From Gammaproteobacteria bacterium (lineage in GTDB: Bacteria; Pseudomonadota; Gammaproteobacteria; Steroidobacterales; Woeseiaceae): a stretch of 64,000 bases of DNA. Every line of letters begins with the position of its first letter. Position 1 is the stretch's first letter. The translations under genes and the position numbers were made by a program. Where the stretch lies: assembly GCA_024640305.1 (NCBI GenBank), contig JAHEFG010000001.1, forward strand, positions 55,843 to 119,842, written 5' to 3'. The notes beneath the pieces are model-generated. The model was not told the DNA's origin. It made no database searches and saw only the letters and a list, made by a program, of their open reading frames with translations. This document shows, piece after piece, positions 18,795 to 27,009 of this stretch.

Positions 18795-19820
18795 CTACGG
18801 ACGAATACCCGGGTCGATACTCACGTAGATAGCTCCCCCGTCTATGCGATAAGCAAGGTCCTCACCTGACATCCGCAATGCCAGTTCCTCTCTCGGACCC
18901 ATTTCAACGTTTCCTTTCAGAACACCATCTAGCGCCATTTCCTTCGCCGCTGGTGATTCGTAATAAACCTCCAAGCCGGTCTCACGGCCAATTAGTGTCA
19001 AAAACTCGTCAACGGTACGCCCATCGGCATTGATAACAGGCGATGTCGCTTCTATCCAGCGCCATGCCTCACCGTGGACATTGATGTCCACCAACATTGG
19101 TCGCGCACCGCCCGATATACTTAACTGTTGACCGGCGACGGCGATGGCACTGTTGATGTATACACCATCAACCTCGACCTGGCCTTCGCGCACACTGACT
19201 GTTAAGTCTCGCGTACTGACTGCTGTCATGTACTGAGTACCAAGGTGTTCGACCGTCCCATGCTCGGTCTCAATGTGGAATCCGGATCCTGTAATCGCCG
19301 CGGTCAGACCTGCTGGCTGCGAGTCAAAATAAACTCGCCCTGAATGCAGGAACACGGAGTCGGGCGATGTGAACTCAATCCGCGTATTCCTGTCGACGCG
19401 CAGGGACCCGCCATGGCCCCATTCGATGCCCATACCTGCGTCCTTGCCGGTCAGAATGACCTGACCTGCAGAGACCGTCGCAAGATCGGCCATCTCCTGT
19501 TGTTCGGACTGTTCGCCAAGCAGGTAAATCGATCCATAGCTCTTGCTGATGGTTGCAACTTGAACACCTGGAGCATTCGTCACTTGCAATGCATTAAATG
19601 ACACAACAACGCCGAGCAACACCGTCGCAGCGATCGCAAAATGTTTCATGTGTCGGCGCGTCTTTACCCGGCGTGTTACGGCCTGCCACTCAGCATGAAC
19701 CGCAGTGCGCACGGCCATCTCGTCATTACCTGGTGGCAAAGGTCGTGGCACCGCTTTCTCAAGAAGTGCCTCGACTGTGTCGTCGCCACCTACCACTAGT
19801 TTATCGCTCAAATTATTCAT
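18795..19820 (-). CDS. FecR-family anti-sigma / sigma-regulator protein
   Basis: A 341-residue single-pass membrane protein. Residues 1-58 form the cytoplasmic sigma-binding part, the membrane helix is at about 60-78, and the periplasmic part holds a FecR domain (GQVILTGKDAGMGIEWGHGGSLRVDRNTRIEF). The C-terminus (about 265-335: VDEFLTLIGRETGLEVYYES...) resembles an STN domain, the same module as in the adjacent receptor. Its start overlaps the sigma-factor stop (ATGA), so both are translationally coupled. It should hold or activate the ECF sigma factor according to the receptor state. Confidence 0.88.
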   Translation of the reverse strand: MNNLSDKLVVGGDDTVEALLEKAVPRPLPPGNDEMAVRTAVHAEWQAVTRRVKTRRHMKHFAIAATVLLGVVVSFNALQVTNAPGVQVATISKSYGSIYLLGEQSEQQEMADLATVSAGQVILTGKDAGMGIEWGHGGSLRVDRNTRIEFTSPDSVFLHSGRVYFDSQPAGLTAAITGSGFHIETEHGTVEHLGTQYMTAVSTRDLTVSVREGQVEVDGVYINSAIAVAGQQLSISGGARPMLVDINVHGEAWRWIEATSPVINADGRTVDEFLTLIGRETGLEVYYESPAAKEMALDGVLKGNVEMGPREELALRMSGEDLAYRIDGGAIYVSIDPGIRP

Positions 19821-20437
19821 GACTGCACCAGCTCGTCCGCCTGATCATGCGCACCTTTTGTCAATGTAGTGTAGACATCCGCAAATGCCCGCTTCGCTCT
19901 TGCCAGCAACGACTGTGTCGCTTCAGCACCAATCTCCAGCCGAGCCGCTATTTCCTTCACTGAGTGACCCTCAACGTATTTCCACTCCAGTACATTGCCG
20001 TATTTGGCGGGCAAGCTGTCGAGCGCAACCTGGATCAGCCGCATTGCCTCAACTCTCTGGTAGTACCTCTCAGGACTGTCTTCCGGCGGGGCGCGGAAAG
20101 AATCGATTGCTGACTGAATTTCCGGAAAATCCTCGACCAGTACGATATGGTCGCGATATCGGCTCTGTTTGCTGAGCCAGTCACTGATCTCGTTACGACA
20201 AATTGCGCACAACCAGGTGAACAGCGCCGATTCGGCGCGATAGGTGTGCATTTTCCGTATAGCTCGCGTCAGAACAATCTGTACGACTTCTCTCGCCCCC
20301 TCCGGATCATCACTCAGCCGCACAATTGCGAACCGGTAGAGTCTCGCGAAGTTGTCCTCAAAAAAATGATCAAAGGCTCGCTGGTCACCGTCAAGTAACT
20401 GTTTTACAAGCTTTTTATCATCAAGATAGACGGGCAT
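19817..20437 (-). CDS. ECF RNA polymerase sigma factor (FecI-like)
   Basis: A sigma factor of about 206-215 residues with sigma-70 region 2 (AFDHFFEDNFARLYRFAIVRL ... TWLCAICRNEI) and region 4 (LDSLPAKYGNVLEWKYVEGHSVKEIAARL) and no region 3, the ECF layout. Candidate starts are TTG 20464, ATG 20446 and ATG 20437; the last has GGGAG about 10 nt upstream and is used here. The region 2-4 linker is longer than usual, with a DFPEIQSAIDSFRAPPEDSPE stretch. It would drive the downstream fecR and receptor genes. Confidence 0.88.
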   Translation of the reverse strand: MPVYLDDKKLVKQLLDGDQRAFDHFFEDNFARLYRFAIVRLSDDPEGAREVVQIVLTRAIRKMHTYRAESALFTWLCAICRNEISDWLSKQSRYRDHIVLVEDFPEIQSAIDSFRAPPEDSPERYYQRVEAMRLIQVALDSLPAKYGNVLEWKYVEGHSVKEIAARLEIGAEATQSLLARAKRAFADVYTTLTKGAHDQADELVQS

Positions 20438-20601
20438 TGCGTCCATTCTCCCATTACCTGACAAGTTAGACTGCCATCGGCGGAAAAATCGGTCGCTGCG
20501 GTGCAGAATTCAGGATTGTCAGGCCATTTTACGCCCGTGGGAGCTTATTGACGCACGATTCATGCACATCTTTGCGATGATGGGCGTGGGGTCGGCAGGC
20601 G

Positions 20602-20676
20602 GGGCGTTTATCGAGGGAAGTAAAGCGCAGCGTGCGCAGCAACGCGAGCCATGACCGAGAGAAATGCCCCGGTTGC
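20602..20676. repeat. 75-bp structured intergenic repeat, copy 1 (downstream of rho)
   Basis: Matches 25991-26065 at 73 of 75 positions. The ends are complementary (GGGCGTTT at the left, AAATGCCC at the right, allowing one G-U pair), and an internal GCGCA-GCG-TGCGC hairpin is present, so the transcript could fold. About 38 nt on its right side also match the other copy at roughly 70%, so the full element is longer than the core. It lies 67 nt after the rho stop codon in the 278-nt gap between rho and the ECF sigma gene; no gene is supported in that gap. Confidence 0.85.
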
Positions 20677-20742
20677 CGGCCGTGTAACTATCCGGGTCGC
20701 GGGAGCAGATCGTCTAGCGACGGGCGCTCTTCGAGTTGCGTG

Positions 20743-22176
20743 CTATCTCTTCATTGCCTCGAAGAACTCCGAGTTCGTCTTCGTGTCCTGCATCTTCTTG
20801 AGCAGGAATTCGACCGCCGCGAGCTCGTCCATCGGATGCAGTACTTTTCGCAGTACCCACATCTTCTGCAGTTCCTCAGGGACAGTGAGCAACTCTTCCT
20901 TGCGCGTACCGGAACGGTTGATATTGATCGCCGGGAAGGTGCGCTTCTCAGCAATACGGCGATCCAGGTGGATCTCCATATTACCGGTGCCCTTGAATTC
21001 TTCGTAGATGACCTCGTCCATTTTGGATCCGGTATCAACAAGCGCCGTTGCAAGAATAGTCAGGCTGCCACCCTCTTCGATATTACGTGCAGCACCAAAG
21101 AACCGTTTTGGCCGGTGCAATGCATTGGCATCGACACCACCGGTCAGGACTTTGCCTGATGACGGCACAACGGTGTTGTATGCGCGCGCAAGGCGCGTGA
21201 TCGAGTCGAGCAGGATTACGACGTCTCGCTTGTGCTCGACCAGTCGCTTGGCTTTTTCAATGACCATCTCGGCAACTTGTACATGACGACTGGCCGGCTC
21301 GTCGAACGTCGATGAAACGACTTCGCCGCGCACCGTACGCGTCATCTCGGTCACCTCTTCAGGTCGCTCGTCGATGAGCAAGACGATCAGATCTACGTCA
21401 GGCGTATTTGCACAAATCGCCGATGCGATGTTCTGCAGCAACATCGTCTTACCGGCTTTCGGCGGCGAAACTATAAGGCCACGTTGGCCTTTGCCTATCG
21501 GCGCAACCAGATCGATGATTCTTGCTGTAAGGTCTTCCGTGCTGCCATTGCCCTGCTCGAGCACCAGGCGCTCGGTCGGAAACAGGGGCGTAAGGTTCTC
21601 AAACAGAACTTTGCTGCGCGCGTTCTCAGGGGAGTCGTGGTTGATCTGCCCAACCTTGAGAAGTGCGAAATATCGCTCGCCGTCTTTCGGCGGGCGAATG
21701 AGCCCTGACACGGTATCGCCCGTACGCAAAGCAAAACGGCGGATTTGACTCGGGCTTACATAGATATCGTCGGGACCAGCAAGATATGAGCTGTCCGATG
21801 AACGCAGAAAACCGAAGCCGTCCTGCAGTATTTCCAGTACTCCGTCACCGTAGATATTCTCGCCCTGTTTAGCATGCGCCTTCAGGATCGAGAAAATGAT
21901 GTCCTGCTTGCGCTGACGCGCAAGCCCCTCAAGCCCTAGCGACTCACCAAGGTCCACAAGAGCAGCAGCCGGACGGGTCTTTAGCTCCGTCAGGTTCATG
22001 ATGTTCTTGCTCGCTTCGAGCTCCTCCGGCGGGATTACCTCAAGGCTGCCACCATCGTCTTCCGGATAGTCGCCCTGCGGCGGCCGGCGACGGCGCCGGC
22101 GATTGGAGTTGCCCTTAGTGGTGTTGCCCGACTTGTTCGGTCGGTTTTTGGTTTGATTACCCAAGTACCCTCTCAC
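20743..22176 (-). CDS. rho: Transcription termination factor Rho
   Basis: A 477-residue hexameric RNA helicase. The core from MNLTELK (start of the classical protein, position 21999) holds the RNA-binding cold-shock domain ([26 protein letters not shown]), the Walker A PPKAGKT, Walker [10 protein letters not shown], the Q-loop and the R-loop [11 protein letters not shown]. An extra 59 residues precede it, with a poly-Arg run and then an acidic stretch. They start at a GTG overlapping the trxA stop (GTGA), so the extension is plausible but unproven. trxA-rho with divergent rhlB matches the enteric order. Confidence 0.95.
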   Translation of the reverse strand: MRGYLGNQTKNRPNKSGNTTKGNSNRRRRRRPPQGDYPEDDGGSLEVIPPEELEASKNIMNLTELKTRPAAALVDLGESLGLEGLARQRKQDIIFSILKAHAKQGENIYGDGVLEILQDGFGFLRSSDSSYLAGPDDIYVSPSQIRRFALRTGDTVSGLIRPPKDGERYFALLKVGQINHDSPENARSKVLFENLTPLFPTERLVLEQGNGSTEDLTARIIDLVAPIGKGQRGLIVSPPKAGKTMLLQNIASAICANTPDVDLIVLLIDERPEEVTEMTRTVRGEVVSSTFDEPASRHVQVAEMVIEKAKRLVEHKRDVVILLDSITRLARAYNTVVPSSGKVLTGGVDANALHRPKRFFGAARNIEEGGSLTILATALVDTGSKMDEVIYEEFKGTGNMEIHLDRRIAEKRTFPAININRSGTRKEELLTVPEELQKMWVLRKVLHPMDELAAVEFLLKKMQDTKTNSEFFEAMKR

Positions 22177-22499
22177 AGATTGCTGTCCAAAAATTCAATT
22201 AGTTGTGACTTCGACATGGCACCGAGCTTTTGCGCGTGCACGTTGCCATCTTTAAATAACATCAGAGTCGGAATACTGCGGATACCGAACTTCTGCGCAA
22301 TATTCGGGCTCTCGTCGACGTTAAGCTTCACAACCGCCATTTTATCGGCGTAGTCCGCGGCTACTTCGTTAAGTAGCGGCGCAATCATCTTGCAAGGACC
22401 ACACCATTCCGCCCAGAAATCGACCAGGGCGGGTTTTTCTGACTGCACAACGTCAGCCTCAAAATTACTATCGTTGGTATGCACGATGTTGTCGCTCAC
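22173..22499 (-). CDS. trxA: Thioredoxin 1
   Basis: A 108-residue thioredoxin with the W-C33-G-P-C36-K active site, D26-region aspartate (LVDFWAEWC), cis-proline segment [10 protein letters not shown] and normal length. It is the cytoplasmic disulfide reductase that serves ribonucleotide reductase, PAPS reductase and others. Start is GTG with an excellent GGAGGT about 9 nt upstream. The stop overlaps the GTG of rho. The 275-nt gap to divergent rhlB must hold both promoters, but I cannot pick clear -35/-10 pairs there. Confidence 0.97.
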   Translation of the reverse strand: MSDNIVHTNDSNFEADVVQSEKPALVDFWAEWCGPCKMIAPLLNEVAADYADKMAVVKLNVDESPNIAQKFGIRSIPTLMLFKDGNVHAQKLGAMSKSQLIEFLDSNL

Positions 22500-22774
22500 C
22501 GGCTTTTACCTCCACATGATTTATTGGTTCGAATGGATGCTGTTTTCGCTCGTTCCCGGCTTTTCCCGTGAACAATCGTTACAAAGTGGATGACGCTGCC
22601 TAATACTTCAGGCAATATGTCGCAGCTTCGTTGCTGGCTAATTCCGGCTTCTTTGATAAATCGGTGATTGCGAAACTGGCAGGTGCGACGATTGTCGCGT
22701 CGATATGACTCCAATTTGACCGCTTCACGAGCCATATTGCAAGCACTAAATACACATTTTCCGGTCTCTTATTT

Positions 22775-24052
22775 ATGGCAGACAACCATCTGAGCAAACT
22801 CAGATTCGATTCTCTCGCGTTGCAGGACAGCGTACAGGCAGGCATCCGTGATGCCGGCTTCGAATATTGCACGCCAATTCAAGCCAGTACCTTGCCGATA
22901 GCGCTGGAGCCGCGCGACGTCGCTGGACAGGCGCAAACCGGTACAGGCAAGACTGCCGCGTTTTTAATCGCGACTTTTGAGCGCCTGCTTGCCGCGGATT
23001 CTGCTGCCGGAGAGAAAAAACAGCCGCGCGCATTCATGCTTGCGCCAACGCGGGAACTCGCCATCCAGATTGCGAACGACGCGGAAATACTTGGCAAACA
23101 CACGGGTTTCAAGATCGGGCTTGCCTATGGCGGCACCGACTACGAGAAGCAACGGCGGATCATTGAGGAAGGCATCGACATCCTTATAGGTACGCCTGGT
23201 CGCATCATCGACTATTTCAAGCAGGGTGTATTCAAGCTCGACCAGGTCCAGGTCGCGGTGCTGGACGAAGCAGACCGTATGTTCGATCTTGGTTTTATTA
23301 AGGACATTCGTTATTTGCTGCGACGGCTGCCATCCCCGGAAAAGCGGCTGAACATGCTGTTTTCGGCCACATTGTCACAACGCGTCATGGAACTCGCGTA
23401 CGAGCACATGAACGAACCCGAACTGGTTCGCATAGAACCCGACAAGATCACTGCAGATCGCGTGCGGCAGGCCATCTTCTTTCCTTCCAATGAAGAAAAA
23501 ATGCCACTGCTGATCGGCTTGATTCGCGAGATTGGCGAGGGACGCATCATGGTATTTGTCAACATGAAGCGCGAAGCAGAGCGTGTCGAGGCCTACCTCA
23601 ATGCCAATGGTCTGCACGCAGCAGCCATCTCTGGCGACGTACCACAGAAAAAGCGCCTGCGTATGTTGATGCAATTTCAGGCGGGCGACTTACCGGTACT
23701 GATTGGCACGGACGTTGCCTCGAGGGGTTTGCACATTCCCGATGTGCAGTGCGTTATCAATTACGATTTACCGCAGGACTCCGAAGATTATGTGCATCGA
23801 ATCGGACGAACGGCGCGCGCGGGCGCTTCGGGAGACGCTATCAGTTTTGGCTGTGAAACATACGCAATGTCGCTACCCGATATCGAAGCCTATATAGGCC
23901 ATAAGATTCCGGTCGCCAATTACGATCATTCACTGCTTCCCGAATTGGTCAAGCCCAAACCTAAACCGCGGCGCCCTCAGCAGGGCGGGCGAGGCAAACC
24001 GGGCGGCAAGAAGAGTGGTGGATCGAGGCGGCGGCCGCCGAGAAGGTCATAG
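22775..24052 (+). CDS. rhlB: ATP-dependent RNA helicase RhlB
   Basis: A 425-residue DEAD-box helicase. Motifs in order: Q-motif with FEYCTPIQ, AQTGTGKT (I), PTRELAIQ (Ia), TPGR (Ib), DEAD (II), SAT (III), and C-terminal ARTGRT-type HRIGRTARAG (VI). The tail is short, basic and Pro/Gly/Arg-rich, as in RhlB. The divergent position next to trxA-rho is the same as in E. coli, which supports RhlB over other DEAD-box members. RhlB unwinds RNA for the degradosome. Its last six bases overlap the stop of the convergent yrfG-like gene. Confidence 0.93.
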   Translation: MADNHLSKLRFDSLALQDSVQAGIRDAGFEYCTPIQASTLPIALEPRDVAGQAQTGTGKTAAFLIATFERLLAADSAAGEKKQPRAFMLAPTRELAIQIANDAEILGKHTGFKIGLAYGGTDYEKQRRIIEEGIDILIGTPGRIIDYFKQGVFKLDQVQVAVLDEADRMFDLGFIKDIRYLLRRLPSPEKRLNMLFSATLSQRVMELAYEHMNEPELVRIEPDKITADRVRQAIFFPSNEEKMPLLIGLIREIGEGRIMVFVNMKREAERVEAYLNANGLHAAAISGDVPQKKRLRMLMQFQAGDLPVLIGTDVASRGLHIPDVQCVINYDLPQDSEDYVHRIGRTARAGASGDAISFGCETYAMSLPDIEAYIGHKIPVANYDHSLLPELVKPKPKPRRPQQGGRGKPGGKKSGGSRRRPPRRS

Positions 24053-24712
24053 CAAGAGGTTTGCGACCCCTTCCACACTCTTGAACTCACCGCCCTCTTT
24101 TGGCGGTTCACTGGTATCCGGTCGCGTTATCGCAACCAAATGTTCCACGCCAAATTCCGCAGCACTTCTGAGAACTCTCATTGTGTCGTCGACGAACATC
24201 GTCGTATGCGGGTCAAAACCGATCTCGGCTTGCAGCGCGCCCCAAAACTCCTGACGTTCCTTTGCAAAGCCATAGCTGTGCGAGCTGTGTATGCCGTCAA
24301 AATATTTGCCAAGACCCGTGACCTGGTTCTTTAGCTCCAACGTATCGCCATGGGAGTTCGTCACCAGGAGTACCTCTATTTCCATGCCATGAATTGCGGC
24401 AAGAAACTCCTTCGCGCCTGGCAGGAAATCGATGCGCTCGTGGTTTTCGCGGTGTAGCTGCATGACATCCAGGTCAAGACGCTCACTCCAGTGATCAAGG
24501 CAATACCAATGCAGCTCACCCTGGGCCGCGCCATATCGGGCGAACAGGTGCTTACGTGCTTCACCGAGAGACATCCCATTCTTCTCGCCCCAACGCTCCG
24601 GAATGTGCGTTAGCCACATGTAATTATCATAGGCAAGGTCAAGAATGGTGCCGTCCATGTCGAGCATCAACGTCGCACAATTCTCGAGCGCGGTTTTGGT
24701 ATCGATTGTCAC
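24047..24712 (-). CDS. yrfG: HAD hydrolase, YrfG-like GMP/IMP nucleotidase
   Basis: A 221-residue HAD-superfamily phosphatase. The nucleophile motif is LDMDGTILDLAYDNYMW, very close to E. coli YrfG (DLDGTLLDLAFDNYFW). WYCLDHWSERLDLDV also matches that family, motif II is LLVTNS, and motif III/IV end as MFVDDTMRVL. The frame is open farther upstream, but that would run into divergent cysQ; GTG 24712 is chosen although no good ribosome site is visible. It would dephosphorylate purine nucleotides. Only 42 nt separate its start from that of cysQ. Confidence 0.85.
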   Translation of the reverse strand: MTIDTKTALENCATLMLDMDGTILDLAYDNYMWLTHIPERWGEKNGMSLGEARKHLFARYGAAQGELHWYCLDHWSERLDLDVMQLHRENHERIDFLPGAKEFLAAIHGMEIEVLLVTNSHGDTLELKNQVTGLGKYFDGIHSSHSYGFAKERQEFWGALQAEIGFDPHTTMFVDDTMRVLRSAAEFGVEHLVAITRPDTSEPPKEGGEFKSVEGVANLLL

Positions 24713-24754
24713 TGCTTTATACTGCGCGCCCTGGCAAAAAAATCGGATATATCC

Positions 24755-25552
24755 ATGAATCTGAAAGAACTGATCGAACCTGTCGTTGCCCTGGCCACCG
24801 ACGCCGGCCAGGCAATCCTGCAAGTCTACGCGACAGATTTCGACGTTCAAGAAAAAAGCGACGAATCGCCGCTGACACAGGCCGACCTGGCATCGCATCA
24901 CTGCATCGTAGCCGGGCTAAAGCAGCTGACACCCGATATACCGATCATCTCCGAAGAAGACGGACTGCCAACATTCGCAGAGCGCAGCCAGTGGCAGCGG
25001 TACTGGCTGATCGACCCTCTTGATGGCACCAAGGAGTTCGTCAACCGTAATGGCGAATTCACGGTCAATATCGCTCTGATCGACTCGCATCGGCCAGTTC
25101 TCGGCGTTGTCTATGTCCCAGTACAGGACAAGACCTACCTTGGTTGCGAAGGCCACGGTGCCGAGCTACGCGAGGACGGCAGCGTCAAGCCCATTCGGGT
25201 GGCTGGTACCAGCAGCACGCCCGTGCGCATCGTTGGCAGCCGCTCACACAGGGGGAGCAGCCTGGACGCCTTCCTCGATCGCCTGGGCGAAACGGACATG
25301 ATACCGATGGGCAGTTCACTCAAGTTTTGCGTCATTGCCGAAGGCCGGGCTGACATCTATCCACGCCTCGGACCAACCTCGGAATGGGACACTGCGGCTG
25401 CGCAGGCCGTGGTCGAACAAGCGGGTGGCAAAGTTCTCGAGCTCGACGGCAGACCGCTGTCGTACAACGCCAAGGAGGACATCCTGAACCCCTGGTTTGT
25501 AGTTATTGGGGCCACCGATCACGACTGGCTGGCGCTGCTGGCAAGCGACTAG
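24755..25552 (+). CDS. cysQ: 3'(2'),5'-bisphosphate nucleotidase CysQ
   Basis: A 265-residue member of the inositol-monophosphatase-like family. Metal-binding motifs are present: ISEEDG, the W-x-IDPLDGTKEF signature, and WDTAAAQAVVEQAGG near the C-terminus. CysQ removes the 3'-phosphate from PAP (and PAPS), preventing build-up during sulfate assimilation. In several gammaproteobacteria cysQ neighbours nudE and yrfG; here yrfG is present, divergent, and nudE is absent. Length and motifs are normal. Confidence 0.93.
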   Translation: MNLKELIEPVVALATDAGQAILQVYATDFDVQEKSDESPLTQADLASHHCIVAGLKQLTPDIPIISEEDGLPTFAERSQWQRYWLIDPLDGTKEFVNRNGEFTVNIALIDSHRPVLGVVYVPVQDKTYLGCEGHGAELREDGSVKPIRVAGTSSTPVRIVGSRSHRGSSLDAFLDRLGETDMIPMGSSLKFCVIAEGRADIYPRLGPTSEWDTAAAQAVVEQAGGKVLELDGRPLSYNAKEDILNPWFVVIGATDHDWLALLASD

Positions 25553-25566
25553 TAGCATGTGTATCG

Positions 25567-25782
25567 ATGACCGAGAAAGTCGACACCGAATGCTTCAAGA
25601 CCCTTGATCGGCTGCGCGAATTGCGTGTCAGCCATCGAGATCTGGACTACCTGATCGATCGCCTGCAGCACGATCCGATGGTGGATCAGCTGCGCATTCG
25701 CCGCCTGAAAAAGCGCAAACTGCTGATCAAGGACATGATCACGGCACTAGAGAGTGAGTTGATTCCGGACCTCGACGCGTAA
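25567..25782 (+). CDS. YdcH/DUF465 family small helical protein
   Basis: A 71-residue protein predicted to be a helical hairpin. The pattern HRDLDYLIDRLQHDPMVDQLRIRRLKKRKLLIKDMI is characteristic of DUF465/YdcH proteins, small conserved proteins of unknown role. ATG 25567 is 15 nt after the cysQ stop, so it is likely co-transcribed. Upstream open frame overlaps cysQ and is ignored. Confidence 0.85.
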   Translation: MTEKVDTECFKTLDRLRELRVSHRDLDYLIDRLQHDPMVDQLRIRRLKKRKLLIKDMITALESELIPDLDA

Positions 25783-25843
25783 AGTCGTCACGACGAACAG
25801 CCGCTTCCCGCGATAAGTCACACAGCCGTCTAGCCTGGCATCA

Positions 25844-25892
25844 TTTTTTTTCGGAATGGCTCGCTTCGCTGCGCTTTATTTCCGGAAAAAAA
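25844..25892. terminator. Bidirectional terminator hairpin related to the 75-bp repeat
   Basis: Eight T's plus CGGAA (25844-25856) pair with TTCCGG plus seven A's (25880-25892) around a 22-nt loop, giving a roughly 13-bp stem with one G-U pair and a T-run on either strand. It lies between the convergent DUF465 gene and trhO, as expected for a two-way terminator. The loop (ATGGCTCGC, then GCTGCGCTTTA, then TTCC) matches the inner part of the 75-bp repeat on its opposite strand, with 12 bases missing. The rest of the 315-nt gap (25783-26097) holds repeat copy 2 and no gene. Confidence 0.75.
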
Positions 25893-25990
25893 GATCCCAC
25901 GCTCCCGGCCTTACGACCATCGTCGCAAATCTACCACCCGCACGGTGTAGGTAGTGGGGCCTGCGACGAGCATTGCGAAGCCGGCGGGCT

Positions 25991-26065
25991 GGGCGTTTAT
26001 CGAGGGAAGTAAAGCGCAGCGTGCGCAGCATCGCGAGCCATGACCGAGAGAAATGCCCCGTTTGC
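25991..26065. repeat. 75-bp structured intergenic repeat, copy 2 (downstream of trhO)
   Basis: 73 of 75 bases identical to 20602-20676, in the same orientation relative to the upstream minus-strand gene (here trhO, stop 33 nt away). Complementary ends and the inner GCGCA/TGCGC hairpin are conserved. One of the two differences is in the inner loop side and one near the right end. A partial, inverted relative lies about 100 bp away at 25844-25892. Confidence 0.85.
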
Positions 26066-26097
26066 CCCCTGTGCATCCTACCCGGGCGCAGCTTGGG

Positions 26098-27009
26098 TCA
26101 TTCCAGTTTTTGGCCGATGTGCTGCTCGCCGCGCTGCTCCGCCAGCGTAACCTGCTTTTGCCGTTCTGCCAGCCTTGCTGCGCGGTCTTCATCAAGGCTC
26201 CCGATACACTGCGGACAGGAAACGCCCTCAAGATAATCAGGCGAAGCAATATCGGCCGCGCTCAAAGGGCGCCGGCATGCATGGCACTGCACATATCCGC
26301 CCTCCTCCAGATCGCGGTCGACCGCAACTCTTGTATCGAAGACAAAACACTCTCCGTCCCAGCGATTCTCTTCGCCAGGCACTTCCTCGAGATACTTCAA
26401 AATGCCACCCTGCAGGTGATACACCTCGTCAAACCCCAGCTCCAGCATTAGTGCGGTGGCTTTCTCGCAGCGAATGCCACCCGTACAGAACATTGCCAGT
26501 GGTTTGTCTTTCGAGGTCTCGGCCAGTGCCTTGGCGAACCTCGGAAAGTCCCGGAAATTATCGGTCTCGGGATCGATTGCGCGTGGAAACGTGCCAACCT
26601 CGAACTCGTAGGAATTACGCGTATCAATAACGATAACATCAGGGTCTTCGATCAACGCATTCCATTCCGCTGCGGCAACATAGGTGCCGGTCTTCTTGTG
26701 CGGCAGGATGTCGGGGCGCCCCAGCGCGACAATCTCTTTCTTCAGGCGTACACGCATGCGCCTGAAAGGCACCTCAGAAACATCGTTCCAGCGACCTTCA
26801 ATCGCTTTATCGAGATTAAGCCTGGTCTCTATCCAGCCAAGAACAGATCTCATGGCGACCTCGTCGCCGCTTATCGATCCATTGAAGCCCTCCGGCGCGA
26901 CCAGGACAGTGCCCAGCAAACCCTGCTGCTCGCATTGCGCAAGCAGCTCATCCCGAAAAGCCGCTGGCGAATCGAGGTCGAGGAACCGGTAAAAAGAGAC
27001 TACTTTCAT
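26098..27009 (-). CDS. trhO: tRNA uridine(34) hydroxylase, rhodanese family
   Basis: A 303-residue protein with an acylphosphatase-like N-terminal domain (1-95), a rhodanese domain (about 110-210) with the active-site loop F-C175-TGGIR-C181-EKA, and a C-terminal cysteine-rich piece (CHACRRPLS ... GVSCPQC). This is the layout of TrhO/YceA, which makes 5-hydroxyuridine at tRNA position 34. The start overlaps the plsB stop by 4 nt. It is the last gene of a long minus-strand run and is followed by the 75-bp repeat. Confidence 0.93.
   Translation of the reverse strand: MKVVSFYRFLDLDSPAAFRDELLAQCEQQGLLGTVLVAPEGFNGSISGDEVAMRSVLGWIETRLNLDKAIEGRWNDVSEVPFRRMRVRLKKEIVALGRPDILPHKKTGTYVAAAEWNALIEDPDVIVIDTRNSYEFEVGTFPRAIDPETDNFRDFPRFAKALAETSKDKPLAMFCTGGIRCEKATALMLELGFDEVYHLQGGILKYLEEVPGEENRWDGECFVFDTRVAVDRDLEEGGYVQCHACRRPLSAADIASPDYLEGVSCPQCIGSLDEDRAARLAERQKQVTLAEQRGEQHIGQKLE

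Noticed and set aside
25911..26249. Minus-strand 112-codon frame in the cysQ-trhO gap
   Set aside because: It runs through the 75-bp repeat into trhO in another frame and has no ribosome site or protein-like composition.
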